NCBI GenBank assembly: GCA_029961685.1
Contig: JARWKL010000003.1
Span: 10,858,459-10,922,458, forward strand
Direction: 5' to 3'
Length of the DNA stretch: 64,000 nucleotides
Origin: Aristolochia californica
Taxonomy: Eukaryota > Streptophyta > Magnoliopsida > Piperales > Aristolochiaceae
How positions within the stretch are numbered: the first letter of the stretch is position 1; every line of letters starts with the position of its first letter. Both the position numbers and the translations under genes were made by a program. Of this stretch, positions 35,001-45,659 are shown piece by piece. Below the pieces are notes generated by a model. It saw only the letters and a program-made list of their open reading frames with translations. It was not told the DNA's origin and ran no database searches.

Positions 35001-38000
35001 AAAGTGCTCTTGGCATCTGTCTATTGTGTATCAAAATGAGAAGATTGATCTATGAATATATTCTGATGCAGATCATGGATAAGAGGTCTATCATTGGTTA
35101 CTATTGTTTTGTTGGAGGTAACTTGGTGAATTCGAAGAGCAAGAAACAGGCTGTAGTAATTTGATCTAATGCTGGGGCAAAATATAGGGCAATGGCTTAT
35201 AGTTAGTGATCTTATGTGGGTCAAGTTTATCATTATTGAATATGGATTTCCTGTTCCACTGGTATGAAGTGTGAAAATCAGGCTGCTATATTCATTGCAA
35301 GTAACCTTGTATTCCACTTAAGGATGAACATAGAGGTTGATTGTCATTTTATTAGAGATGCTATCAAACAAGGGAAAGTTGTCACTCCTTATGTGAAGTC
35401 CTTAGAACAACTTGGAGATGTGTTCACTAAATCCCTTAGAAGGCATGAATACTTAGGATTTTGTATCAAGCTGGAACTTTTTGACATTCACTCTCAAACT
35501 TGAGAAGGGGTGTTAAAATACTGATACAGGTATTTTGGTCATTTGACCATCTCATATAGTTGTCATATGGTTCCAGAAGTTAGGTTACTTCACATATATT
35601 TGTGTTTTAAGTTACATTGAATTCTGATGTTTATAGAGAGAGTTATGGGCCTATTTAAGGGCATTTTTGTCTTTTTATTGAAAATACTTAAAGTGATATA
35701 TTAAAGAAGGATCATGCCGAGTTTTGAGACTGATCAATGCAACTCTACCAAGGCTGCTTCTTCCATTTTCTCTTCTCTCTCCATTATCCTCAATGTGTTC
35801 CATCTGAAGTCTAAAAAACGAAAACCATGATATGCCAGCAAAGTCAGAATGCTCAATGGAAGAAACTGAATCTCTTGAAAATCTTTTTTCTGGTGGTGAA
35901 ACTCTCAATGATCTGATGGTGTAATCTTGTTTCTCATTGTTATCAAAAGAAAGAAAAAAAATCTGAACAATTTGATGGACATAGAATATTAAGTATGTGA
36001 CTTCAGTAGAAATGTTGGATTTGTGTACAACAGACCCAATTTTATGGTACCAAGATGAGTAGTCCTACATGACTGATATATTTCTTTTATTAAAATTTCA
36101 AAGATTTCCTAGTAGGGATGGCAACAGATTGGGTTGCCCGACCCCATACTGCCAGATTGGGTCACTCGACCCATGACCCCATCCCTGCAAAACTCACGAG
36201 GGGTTGAAATACCAACCCTGTCCCTACCTTACCAATTTATCCTGTCAATTTTATCTGATTACCTGATTTTCTGTCCACCATTTCTTAAACAGAATGGAAG
36301 ATATTACCCGTATATGTAATCGTGTAATTTTACCTGTTTACCGTTTTACCATTTATTAAATGTAACTGAATCTGATAATACCTATTTCATACCTATTTAT
36401 CGATTATGTAAGGGTATTATTATACTTTCCTTATATACATATGTAGGGGGACCTTATTATGTATGTTGTTATATGACTTTTTAATATTTTTCAGACATTA
36501 TAAGCATGTTGTTATGATCTTTTTTCTAATTTTTACGAAATTTATATGTTTTTTTATTAATTTTTACTATTTTCCGTTTAGTTATCCATATACTTGTTTA
36601 TCCAGTTGTTAACTAGGTAATTAAATGGAATTGGAATGCCTTAAAAAATAATCAGACGAAACAGCTATGGAATAGCGGAATGGTAATTGGAACTATAGAT
36701 TCCCCCCATCTGGAAGACCATGTTTCATTTGTTCTCCTCTTTCCGCACTGCCATTCGGTTATTTGTTGGAGATGGCTCCAGTCTGCGTTTCTGGATGGAT
36801 TGGTGGTCGGGTGATGTTCTCTTGCCTCATCTTACCCACCACTGCTTCAACTTACCACCAACCGCGACTTATTTGTTTCTGACTCTTGGCTAGATGGCTC
36901 ATGGAATCTCTGCCTTAGATGCAGCCTTACTGATGAGGAAGCCATTTATGTTTGTGGCTTGATTGACAGTCTCGATAGTGTTATGGTTCACCCTCATACG
37001 GCTGACCAGATGATTTGGCTCCTTGATGGCAGCGGGTGATTCTCGGCCTCCTCGACCTACCGTCATCTTATGGGATGGACCCAGCCTTCTGCCCCACATC
37101 CGGTTGCTCTTGCCTGGCGCCTCTCGGCCCCGCCCAAGGTGAAGTTTTTCCTTTGAAATGCCTGCCACAACAAGATCCTTACTACAGACCACCTTATTAG
37201 GCGTGGCAACACCACTCCCAATCCTCTCTGCCCTTTCTGTAGGACAGTGGTTGAAACTGTGAATCACCTCCTCTTCCACTGTAACTTCGCCTGGAAGGTC
37301 TGGACCTATATGATTGACAACATGGGACTCAACTTCTGCATCCCGCTTGACCTGAGCACCATGTGTCATTTTTCTTCTGGGCAAGCTTCTGTTGGCTTCC
37401 TGCATTGCTTTCATTCCTTGGTGCCTTTGGAAGGAAAGGAACTCCAGATGGTTTGATTGTACTTTCTGCTATGTTGTTGAGGTTTCCTTCACTGCCATTG
37501 GGCTCATATCTACCTAGATCCGCACCCGGAAAGAGTTGGTCTGCCTCTCTTGTGCCCTGGTTCGCACCAATTGGAAGATTATCGCTCAGATGTTTGTCCC
37601 CTCTACCCACCCCCGAGTTACTGTTTGGGAGCCTCCTCCCTCCGAATATTATAAGCTAAAATTTGACGGTAGCTCCTTTGGGAACCTGGGTTTGGCTGGA
37701 TTTGGTGGGGTGATTTTTGATCTAGGGGGCACTGCCATCCTCTCTTACTCTGGCCCTCAGAATTGCTGACTCCACCATTGCTGAGCTCTCCAGTCTCCTT
37801 CATGGCTTGAAAATTTTTCAGAACCGCTTCAGTGGTCCCCTTATCGTGGAGGGAGACTCCAAGATAGTCATCGGATGGTCAACCTCATCTTTCCCCCCAT
37901 GGCGTCATTGGCAGATTTTTCTTGATATTTTAGACATTCTATCCACCATTTCTTGTACTTTGTCTCATATACTTAGATCAGCCAATTCGGTTGTTGATTT

Positions 38001-41000
38001 GTGTGCTAAATTAGGCCCCCCCTTCTATCTCTTGTTGTTAGGGAAGGTCTCCCTTGATGTATCTTCTTGTTCTGTGAAATAAAATTATCAATATTTAAAA
38101 AAAAAATTTGAAACTGTAGATTTGAAATCCCATTTCTTATGAGATTGATGGCTTCAAGAGAGAAGAAGAATGCTCCAAACGCCTCTCTAAACCATGTGAA
38201 ATATTGAGAGAAATAGGGTTGAGAGAGAGGAGGAGAAGAGAAGAGGAGGCAGCTTTTGGAGAAGACGTGAGTTCTGGATTAGGGTAAAGGCATGAGCCCC
38301 CCTAACCAATTTTATTTACTTAAGTGAGTTGTAGAAGAAAAGACTCCTTTACCCCTCTAACATGTACACTTTATATATATTCATATCTACAAGTCCAAAG
38401 ATTATGAAAATTGGACTATAGACACTTCTAAAGTTCCTGAAACTAATGACACTCTTCTAGATACAATCGGAATATTGTGAAATGACCAAAATACCCTTCC
38501 AATACATGTAACAAAAATAAAACAAAGTAAACCTCTGTGTCCAGCTAAACCTGTTTAAAAGCTTACCATTTTTTTGACTAAAATATTTTCTGTTGAAAAT
38601 TTTTCAGTATTTCAGATAAATTCCAGAGACTAGACAAATGAAATTGATGGATTATGTGCTGTTCCATTTAGGCTATTTTCCAGAGGTATCCACGGCCTGA
38701 GAAAGAATATCAATCATTTTCTTTAATATATAATGATCGATCACTGGATCTGGTAAGCCTTTCTTCTCTTATTCAGTTTGTTTATTTAATTATGGTGCTC
38801 TCATATGCTCTTAGGAGATGTTTTGTCGAGAGCTCCTTTGAAAGATTTGTTGGTCCATTCAACTTTTGCAGTCTTGTGTCATCTGATGATATCGTTTTAT
38901 TCTTGCCAGATATGCAAGGATAAAGATGAAGCTGAAGTCTGGTTTGTTGGTTTAAAAGCATTAATTTCACGAGGGCATCAGCGTAAGTGGAGAACTGAAT
39001 CAAGAAGTGATGGAGTTTCATCTGATGCCAATAGTCCTAGAACATACACCCGAAGAAGTTCACCTTTGAGTTCACCTTTTGGTAGTGTCGATAGTTTGCA
39101 CAGGGTAGAGCAATTTTTATTTTACTATCTTTTTACTATTTATTGACAATTCTCTTTTTAAAAGAACTTGAATTGACTATTCTTGTAAGTATTACAAATT
39201 AAAGCAAGTTGTGTTTTATTCAGGATGGAGGAGACTCCGTTCGTGGTCATAGTCCTTATGAAAGCCCTCCTAAGAACGTTTTGGACAAAGCCTTCTCTGA
39301 TGTGATATTATTTGCTGTACCACCAAAGGGTTTCTTTCCATCAGATTCTGCAGGTGGGTCAATGCATTCTTTATCATCTGGTGGCTCAGATAGAATAAAT
39401 GGCCACATGAAGGGCATTTCCATGGATGCTTTTAGGGTAAGCCTTTCTAGTGCTGTGAGCTCATCAAGCCAAGGCTCTGGTCCAGATGAGGGTGACGCCT
39501 TAGGGGATGTTTTTATTTGGGGAGAATGTACAGGGGATGGAGTTCTAGGTGGTGGGACTCATCAAGTTGGCAGTTCTTCTGGGATTAAAATGGACTCCGT
39601 TTTACCTAAAGCATTAGAATCTGCTGTAGTACTTGATGTCCACAATATAGCTTGTGGTGGAAAACATGCAGCTTTAGTTACTAAGCAAGGAGAAATCTTC
39701 TCTTGGGGGGAGGAAGCTGGAGGCAGGCTAGGCCATGGAGTAGATTGTGATGTATCGCATCCTAAGCTTATTGATGCTTTGGCTAATATGAACATTGAAC
39801 TAGTAGCATGTGGAGAAAATCACACTTGCGCTGTAACACTATCAGGAGATTTATACACATGGGGTGATGGTACATACAATTTTGGGCTCCTTGGCCATGG
39901 AAATGAAGTGAGCCACTGGGTTCCGAAAAGAGTTAATGGCCCCTTGGAGGGTATCCATGTGTCAGCTATCTCTTGTGGGCCGTGGCACACAGCAATTGTT
40001 ACTTCTTCAGGCCAGTTGTTCACATTTGGTGATGGGACTTTTGGTGTATTGGGTCATGGGGATCGAAGGAGTGTAATTTTACCTAGGGAAGTAGAATCTC
40101 TCAAGGGGCTGCGCACTGTGAGAGCAGCTTGTGGTGTTTGGCACACTGCTGCAGTTGTGGAAGTCATGGTGGGCACCTCGAGTTCAAGCAATTGTTCTTC
40201 AGGGAAATTATTCAGTTGGGGAGATGGAGATAAAGGAAGACTTGGGCATGGTGATAAAGAGCCAAGACTGGTGCCTACTTGTGTAGCTGCACTGGTGGAG
40301 CCAAATTTTTGCCAAGTAGCTTGTGGCCACAGCCTAACAGTTGCACTCACAACCTCTGGCCATGTCTATACGATGGGAAGCACTGTTTATGGTCAGTTGG
40401 GAAACCCCCAGGCAGATGGCAAGATCCCCAACCGTGTTGAAGGCAAACTCCAAAAGAATTTTGTTGAGGAGATATCTTGTGGTGCTTATCATGTTGCTGT
40501 ATTAACTTCAAGAACCGAAGTCTATACATGGGGCAAGGGAGCGAATGGTAGATTGGGCCAAGGGGATACCGATGATAGGAATGTACCAACACTAGTTGAA
40601 GCTTTGAAAGACAAACAAGTCAAAAGTATTGCTTGTGGAACCAATTTTACTGCAGTCATCTGTCTTCATAAATCTGTTTCAGGTGTGGACCAATCAATGT
40701 GCTCAGGCTGCCGCTTGCCATTTAATTTCAAAAGAAAACGTCATAACTGCTATAACTGTGGCCTTGTGTTCTGTCACTCATGCAGCAGCAAGAAGGCTAT
40801 GAAGGCCTCCATGGCACCAAACCCAAATAAACCTTATCGGGTTTGTGATATTTGCTTCAATAAACTGAGGAAAGCCATGGAAACTGATTCAGCATCTCAG
40901 TTTACAGGGACTAGACGGGGAAATATGAACCATGGTGTGAGTGAGCTGGTGGAGAAGGAGGACAAGTTTGAGTCAAAATCCCAAGTGCAACTTTCAAGAT

Positions 41001-44000
41001 TGACTTCAATCGAGTCTTTCAAGCAGGTGGACAGCAGATACTCCAAGAGAAATAAGAAATTTGAGTCTAATAGCAGTCGTGTCTCTCCCCTCCCTAGTGG
41101 AAGTTCCCAGTGGGGTGGTCTTAACATTTCAAGATCTTTCAATCCAGTGTTTGGATCATCGAAGAAGTTTTTCTCGGCTTCCGTACCAGGTTCTAGAATT
41201 GTTTCTCGAGCAACATCACCCATTTCTAGGAGAGCTAGTCCTCCACGATCTACAACCCCAACACCAACTTTGGGTGGGTTGACATCTCCCAAAATCATAA
41301 TAGATGTCGCTAAAAAGACAAATGATAGCCTGAGCCAAGAGGTTCTTCAGTTAAGAGCACAGGTAGTTGATTTAATCCTTTTTTATACCATCTGTCTTTG
41401 ATCTCTGACAAACTGAAAAATGTTTTATGCACGGTGAATTGAATTTTGCATTTGTGGGCATGGTCAGTATGACAAAAAGCCAGGGAATAAAATTGGTTGG
41501 TTTGGGGTTCAAATAGTACTAGGTTATGGATGTTCTCTTTTCATGCATTGATTGTCTAATTCATTTCTTTTCTTTAGATTTCTCTGGTTTGCACATTGCA
41601 AACAGATTTGGGTGCAGTATTTTTTTAAGGCCTTTTTGTCACTCCATTTGTGAAAGCTAATGTGCAGTTGAGCATAATCGGTAAAATGAACTCTGTTAAA
41701 GGAGGATCTATGATCATGCACAGAAGGGCTATTTCGCATAAATGCCAAAATCTTCATTCTTTGCTAAAAGATAAGTCTCTGTTCGTCCTAACATCCTGTG
41801 TTTGTTGAGTAGATATTTTATACCCAACGATTAGAACCTGTAAATAGATTCTCATAAAATTTACTAGCTTCCTGCTAGAGCTGATGATCTCCCTCCGCCA
41901 CTGACTTATGGAATAGTGGATTGGGCCTCTGGTTCAATGGCAACAATTGGAGTTTTCTATATTGAGGTTTTGGATTCTAGTCTCACCAGGATATGGGGTT
42001 TAACATTCTAAAAAAGAAAAAAAAAAAATAGTTTTTGATTGATCTATGCATGCAAGACTACCTGATCAGTTTTTGTTAATCACTTATTGATCGTTGCAAG
42101 ATCAAAATTGCACTATTTTCTTTACTTTCTGACGATCTTTAACGGTTTATACATATACATGTAAGGGAAAGTCAACAGCAATTATGGTTTCGAACATATA
42201 GTCCTGCCATTCTTATCTGCACCCTGCTTTTTATTTCCTTGGAAAAATTTACAAGAATGTTATTTTCTTTGCTGTTTAAAAATACCATTATTTATATTTA
42301 ATCACGAACAAGATAAACATAAGACAAGAATCTAAAATGGACACCAATTATGAATGCATGAGATTAACAAACTTATATGGACTTAGGTTCATAGTCCTTT
42401 TTACTACATGCACACACCCAGACACACACACCTCCAAACCTTCATGGATTTTCTTTATCTTTTATATTTTTCTCTGACTTGGGAAAAGTACTTTTAGACT
42501 TGTGGAAGGTTTCTTCATCAATGAAGGCCCCTTGATAAAAACTACATGTGCTTCCTTCTTTATAGCTTATCAATTGATCCAATACCTTTTTTTTTTCCAA
42601 ACTTTATTTCCTATAATCACATTTCCCAACCCCTGGATTGGTTGGACTAATAGTTTGGTATAATATATGTTCTGGTTTAATTATATTGAGGAAGTTGATT
42701 TTTCCTCTTTTCTTGTAGAAATCCTATATGTAAAGCACAAATTGTTCTGTTCCTAAATAAGCTAACTTATTTATTTGGGGAAAGAATATGAGAGTATGCT
42801 TTTTTTTCAAGAAAATTTGAAAGTTCTGGGTTCTTTTTATAAAAAAAAAAAAAAAAAACGTAGGTTGTTGGTAGAAACCTTTAGCTTTTTCTATCTTCTT
42901 TCCATTTTAATAGATAGTTGTGCCATTCAAGAGAAATTAAAGAAATTGAACTCGGCTTTTCTAAGGTGTTAACTGTGTATATAATTGTATATAATTTAGG
43001 TGGAGAGCCTCACTCGAAAAGCCCAACTTCAGGAAGTTGAGTTGGAAAGAACAACCAAACAGTTGAAGGAGGCAATCACAATTGCTGGTGAAGAGGCTGC
43101 AAAATGCAAAGCCGCAAAGGAAGTGATTAAGTCACTCACTACTCAAGTAAGTTTGTTGGCGTGTTGCTATTCTCTAACAGGTTCCATTTATCTGCCATAA
43201 ACTTAAGGTGTTTGGACATGAAAAATCCATATATTTCTATTTCATTAAATTGGCTTCAATCTGTCTTCTTGATCACAGTCTCACTCAAATTGCTGAAAGT
43301 CCATATGAAAAGAACAAACAAGAAAGTACTTTTAAATTGCAATAATTTCTATTGCCTCATCTCATGGATTCTTAGGCTCTTTGTTTATGGTTTTGCATTT
43401 ATCTCTGGCAGCTGAAAGACATGGCTGAGAGGTTACCTGTGGGGGCTGCAAGAAGCAGCAGGCCATCTTCCCTATTGTCTATCAGCACTAGTCCTGCTTC
43501 CAGTGATGTTTCAGCTGCACAAGTTGATCGTCTCAGTAGTTCACTGTGCCCAGTTGAGCCAGATTCAAATGGTTCAAACAGCATACTTGTTTCTAATGGA
43601 CCTACCTCTATGAGCAATCGTAACACGAGCCATAACAAGTTACTGCAATCAGAAGTGGTGGCTAGGAACGGGACCAGAACACCAGATACAGAAACAAATC
43701 ATGAAGCTGAATGGGTTGAACAAGATGAGCCTGGTGTGTACATTACCCTCACATCTTTACCTGGTGGTGTGAAAGATCTCAAACGGGTCCGCTTCAGGTA
43801 GGCTTAGCATCTGCAGTGCTTTTTCTCCTTCTAATGTTAGGTCGAGCTAGTCTTTGCTGGTTGTTCAACAAAGCACAACTCTGGAAGACCATGGCTGTTT
43901 TTCTGGTGATGCAGTCTTATTAGTATCATGCATTCCTATGACATAATCATAATTTTACCAAGAGAATTCTGCCAAAGGAAGTTCTAAAAGAACTTTTAAA

Positions 44001-44309
44001 TGCCAACGGTATAATCATGCAATTCATCTTTATTACAATTTTTTTTTATTTTCCTTTCTCTTCCTATTAAAATCCTAGAAAGCATACAGACTCTGAAGAT
44101 ACAATTTTAAAGGTTCTATTTTGTGGAGACTTATCTTTGCTAAAATTTTGTCATGCAGTCGGAAGCGATTCAGTGAAAAACAGGCTGAACACTGGTGGGC
44201 TGAAAATAGGGCAAGGGTCTATGAACAGTACAATGTGCGCATCATTGACAAATCATCAGATGGAGGTGGTAGCGAGAATGCAGCTCGCCTGACTGGATGC
44301 AATTCATAA
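26071..44309 (+). CDS. PH-RCC1-FYVE-BRX domain protein (PRAF family)
   Basis: Nine coding exons join in frame: 26071-26139, 29744-29830, 30326-30415, 38672-38752, 38910-39104, 39224-41362, 43000-43146, 43412-43797 and 44159-44309. The product is 1114 aa; Arabidopsis PRAF1 is about 1100. In order: a PH domain (about 15-140), seven-bladed RCC1 repeats (about 268-657, repeated CG..H and GQLG/GRLGHG motifs), a FYVE zinc finger (about 667-720, CxxC pairs), a coiled coil (about 870-945) and a C-terminal BRX domain (about 1036-1092). The family binds phosphoinositides, and its RCC1 part has been linked to Rab GTPase activation. The FYVE core reads [10 protein letters not shown], the plant variant. 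An alternative start is Met7. Introns 1 and 3 are swollen by transposons. Confidence 0.96.
27172..27296. mobile_element. Foldback/MITE candidate in PRAF intron 1
   Basis: A roughly 125-bp imperfect inverted repeat. The inner arms ATCTGAACAGAGAGGG and CCCTCTCTGTTCAGAT are perfectly complementary. The outer arms (TTTGGATCAGGTC against GACCTAACCCAGAT) pair with mismatches. No clear target duplication was found. Confidence 0.55.
28587..29013 (+). mobile_element. Complete TRIM (miniature LTR retrotransposon) in PRAF intron 1
   Basis: The total length is 427 bp. Two LTRs of 120 and 119 bp (28587-28706, 28895-29013) start TGTTAAGGAATAGTC and end TTTAACA. The PBS TGGTATCAGAGT follows the first LTR at once, and the polypurine stretch GTGAGGGGGAG precedes the second. 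A 5-bp target duplication ATATT flanks the element (28582-28586, 29014-29018). The 188-bp interior has no coding capacity and holds about three copies of a unit around AGAGCCACAAAAGAGGGCCT. It lies in the sense direction of the host gene. Confidence 0.93.
30461..30743 (+). repeat. 5' LTR (region matching the 3' copy)
   Basis: Only the part that matches 35511-35792 is listed. The true 5' LTR may extend further towards the gag start at 31272, but no convincing PBS was seen in that stretch. Confidence 0.75.
32079..32390 (+). repeat. 154-bp tandem duplication inside the copia gag relic
   Basis: TGAGATAAATGTTGGGAGAA starts at 32079 and again at 32233. Each copy continues through GACTAGTCATGACTCACCTT to an AGACTTGGTCAATTG..CCACTACTA stretch. 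The copies have diverged by substitutions, so the duplication is not recent. Confidence 0.88.
35511..35792 (+). repeat. 3' LTR (partial)
   Basis: It matches 30461-30743 with many substitutions and small indels, which indicates an old insertion. Similarity ends abruptly after TCTCTCCATTATCCT. Confidence 0.78.
36702..38107 (+). mobile_element. 5'-truncated LINE (L1-like) in PRAF intron 3
   Basis: The element carries only the 3' part of a plant LINE. First is a zf-RVT-like region ([19 protein letters not shown], CPFC and HLLFHC, about 37120-37290, frame-broken). Then comes an RNase H of the plant RVT_3 type, with [19 protein letters not shown] and EGDSKIVI (37650-38030). It ends in an A-rich tail at 38096-38106. 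A candidate target duplication flanks it: GGAACTATAGATT (36689-36701) and GAAACTGTAGATT (38110-38122). Confidence 0.87.
41917..42029 (+). mobile_element. SINE-like relic in PRAF intron 6
   Basis: GGGCCTCTGGTTCAATGG resembles a tRNA-type A box, and GGTTTTGGATTCTAGTCTCA resembles a B box about 40 bp later. An A-rich tail (AAAAAAGAAAAAAAAAAA) closes the stretch. This fits a degraded tRNA-derived SINE. No target duplication was confirmed. Confidence 0.45.
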
Positions 44310-44484
44310 ATCAGAAGCTAGATTAATGATGTCCAAGTCCATGTAATGGCATCTAATGTGATTGATTTGATTCGGACGTTTCTGATTAACCCTTCTGGGG
44401 AAAGGGGAAAGAGGAAAGAACGACTTTATTTTTCACCCCTTTTCTTTGGTTTGTGTGTATTCTGTCCGGAAAGTAGAGTGAGTT

Positions 44485-44499
44485 GGGGGGGGGGGGGGG
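44485..44499 (+). repeat. G15 homopolymer in the PRAF 3' UTR
   Basis: Fifteen consecutive G lie about 180 bp after the stop codon. As RNA this could form a quadruplex-like structure; it could also be a length artefact of assembly. Confidence 0.85.
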
Positions 44500-44917
44500 A
44501 AGGAATGTAAATTCTTAGTTAGTCCTGCCTTGTAAATCCATAAGCAATTGTATCTTCGTAACCAAATGTATCATCAAACTTTTCTTCTGGTAAGGTTGAG
44601 GTTGGAAGTTTCCAATGAATGAGAGTGAGCAAGACAATTGGACAAACTTTGGCCAGATTCAACAATTGGACTTCATTTGGGTACAGGCAAGGTTTGAAAT
44701 CGATTAACGTGGGTTTTCACGGGAATGGTTTATAACTAAGAATCAGATTCACGAAAATGGGATTGGATTTTTTTAATTTCACAAAAACGATTCTCTGAAA
44801 AAATCAAACTGATTTCATGATTAATTTGTTAACCCACAAGTAAATAAGCAACAAAACCAGTAGCACGACAGACCCCCTAAAAAGGGCCTTGAATCTTCTC
44901 GAACAAAAATAATTCTC

Positions 44918-45178
44918 TCATAAAACGGAATAAAGAATGACTTCAGCTGTATCCACGCCAAAAACGGCGTTTAGGTTGCGAAAAAAATGCGAAGAGGAAG
45001 CAGTCATGTCCTTGCCGCCGTTGCCGCTACCGCCGTCGCCGTTGGTCTTGTTGCAGTGATCGTCAGTAGGGGGAGGCTTGTAGTACATACGCGCCGTCTG
45101 AGGGCAGTGAGAATGGAAGCGAGCCGCGATCCTGACCCCAGCATCCAGCATCTCCACGTATTTCCCCATCGCCCCCAA
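44918..45178 (-). CDS. Small conserved plant protein, function unknown
   Basis: A single-exon frame of 86 aa starts [20 protein letters not shown] and continues with [14 protein letters not shown] recognise this N-terminal block from short plant proteins without a named domain, so it is judged a real gene. The middle is a Gly/Asn/Asp-rich low-complexity stretch (about 44-60), and the C-terminus is hydrophobic ([15 protein letters not shown]). There is no signal peptide or clear membrane segment. A CTATAAATA box lies about 180 bp upstream, which gives a 5' UTR of about 150 nt. It is convergent with the PRAF gene; the stop codons are about 600 bp apart. Confidence 0.8.
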   Translation of the reverse strand: MGAMGKYVEMLDAGVRIAARFHSHCPQTARMYYKPPPTDDHCNKTNGDGGSGNGGKDMTASSSHFFRNLNAVFGVDTAEVILYSVL

Positions 45179-45357
45179 ATCAGTTTTCTCTCTCTTCCTC
45201 GATGGACAAAAACGAAGAGAAAGAAAGCACTGAATAATAGAAAAAAGGAAAAATGAATAAGAAAAAGAATAAAAAGGGCTCAGTTCAGAAAACGTCCCAA
45301 AGACAAGAGCCCATGAAATGGAATTCGCTCGAGGAGAAGAGGAAGGGAAGAAGCGGG

Positions 45358-45367
45358 TATTTATAGG
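45358..45367 (-). promoter_or_regulatory. TATA box of the 86-aa gene
   Basis: The minus strand reads CCTATAAATA, a good plant TATA consensus. Transcription would start about 30 bp downstream, near 45330, in a pyrimidine-rich leader. Confidence 0.65.
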
Positions 45368-45659
45368 TCATCATCCTCTCTTTCTTCCAAGCTTCTGGCC
45401 GCCTTTCTTCGCTCGTTCGCCGTTCTAGAAATTATTCTGATTGGTAGTCGTTGTGTTGACAGCTTTAGTCAAAGCGCCAGAAAGAGTCAGCTTTGCTTAA
45501 ATCTCACGCCTCCGCTTTTTAAATGAATAATAAACCTCCGATGGAGAAGGAAAATTGCAGAGGAATCGGCACCCACCATTTCCAACTTTGCCGCATCTCC
45601 CTCCGAAAGGCTGTTAAAAAATAACATTTTAACTTCACGGATCATTCTGGGTCCAGTCT

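Larger units (their letters stand above)
30461..35792 (+). mobile_element. Degenerate copia retrotransposon in PRAF intron 3
   Basis: A copia element in the same orientation as the host gene. The LTR copies begin at 30461 and 35511 (both TGTTAAAATACTGATACAGG) and align for about 280 bp. A polypurine tract (TGAGAAGGGG) precedes the second. Coding relics in order: gag from about 31272 ([10 protein letters not shown]), integrase ([13 protein letters not shown], 33286-33330), RT with VYVDDIIL and RTKDLGQ (34577-34690), and RNase H near 35120-35480. Stops occur throughout. The 3' LTR copy appears cut at about 35792, and no target duplication was found. Confidence 0.88.

Noticed and set aside
39562..41298. 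Minus-strand and alternative plus-strand frames of 67-133 codons across PRAF exon 6
   Set aside because: These are shadows of the 713-codon coding exon, whose frame is fixed by clear RCC1 and FYVE domains.
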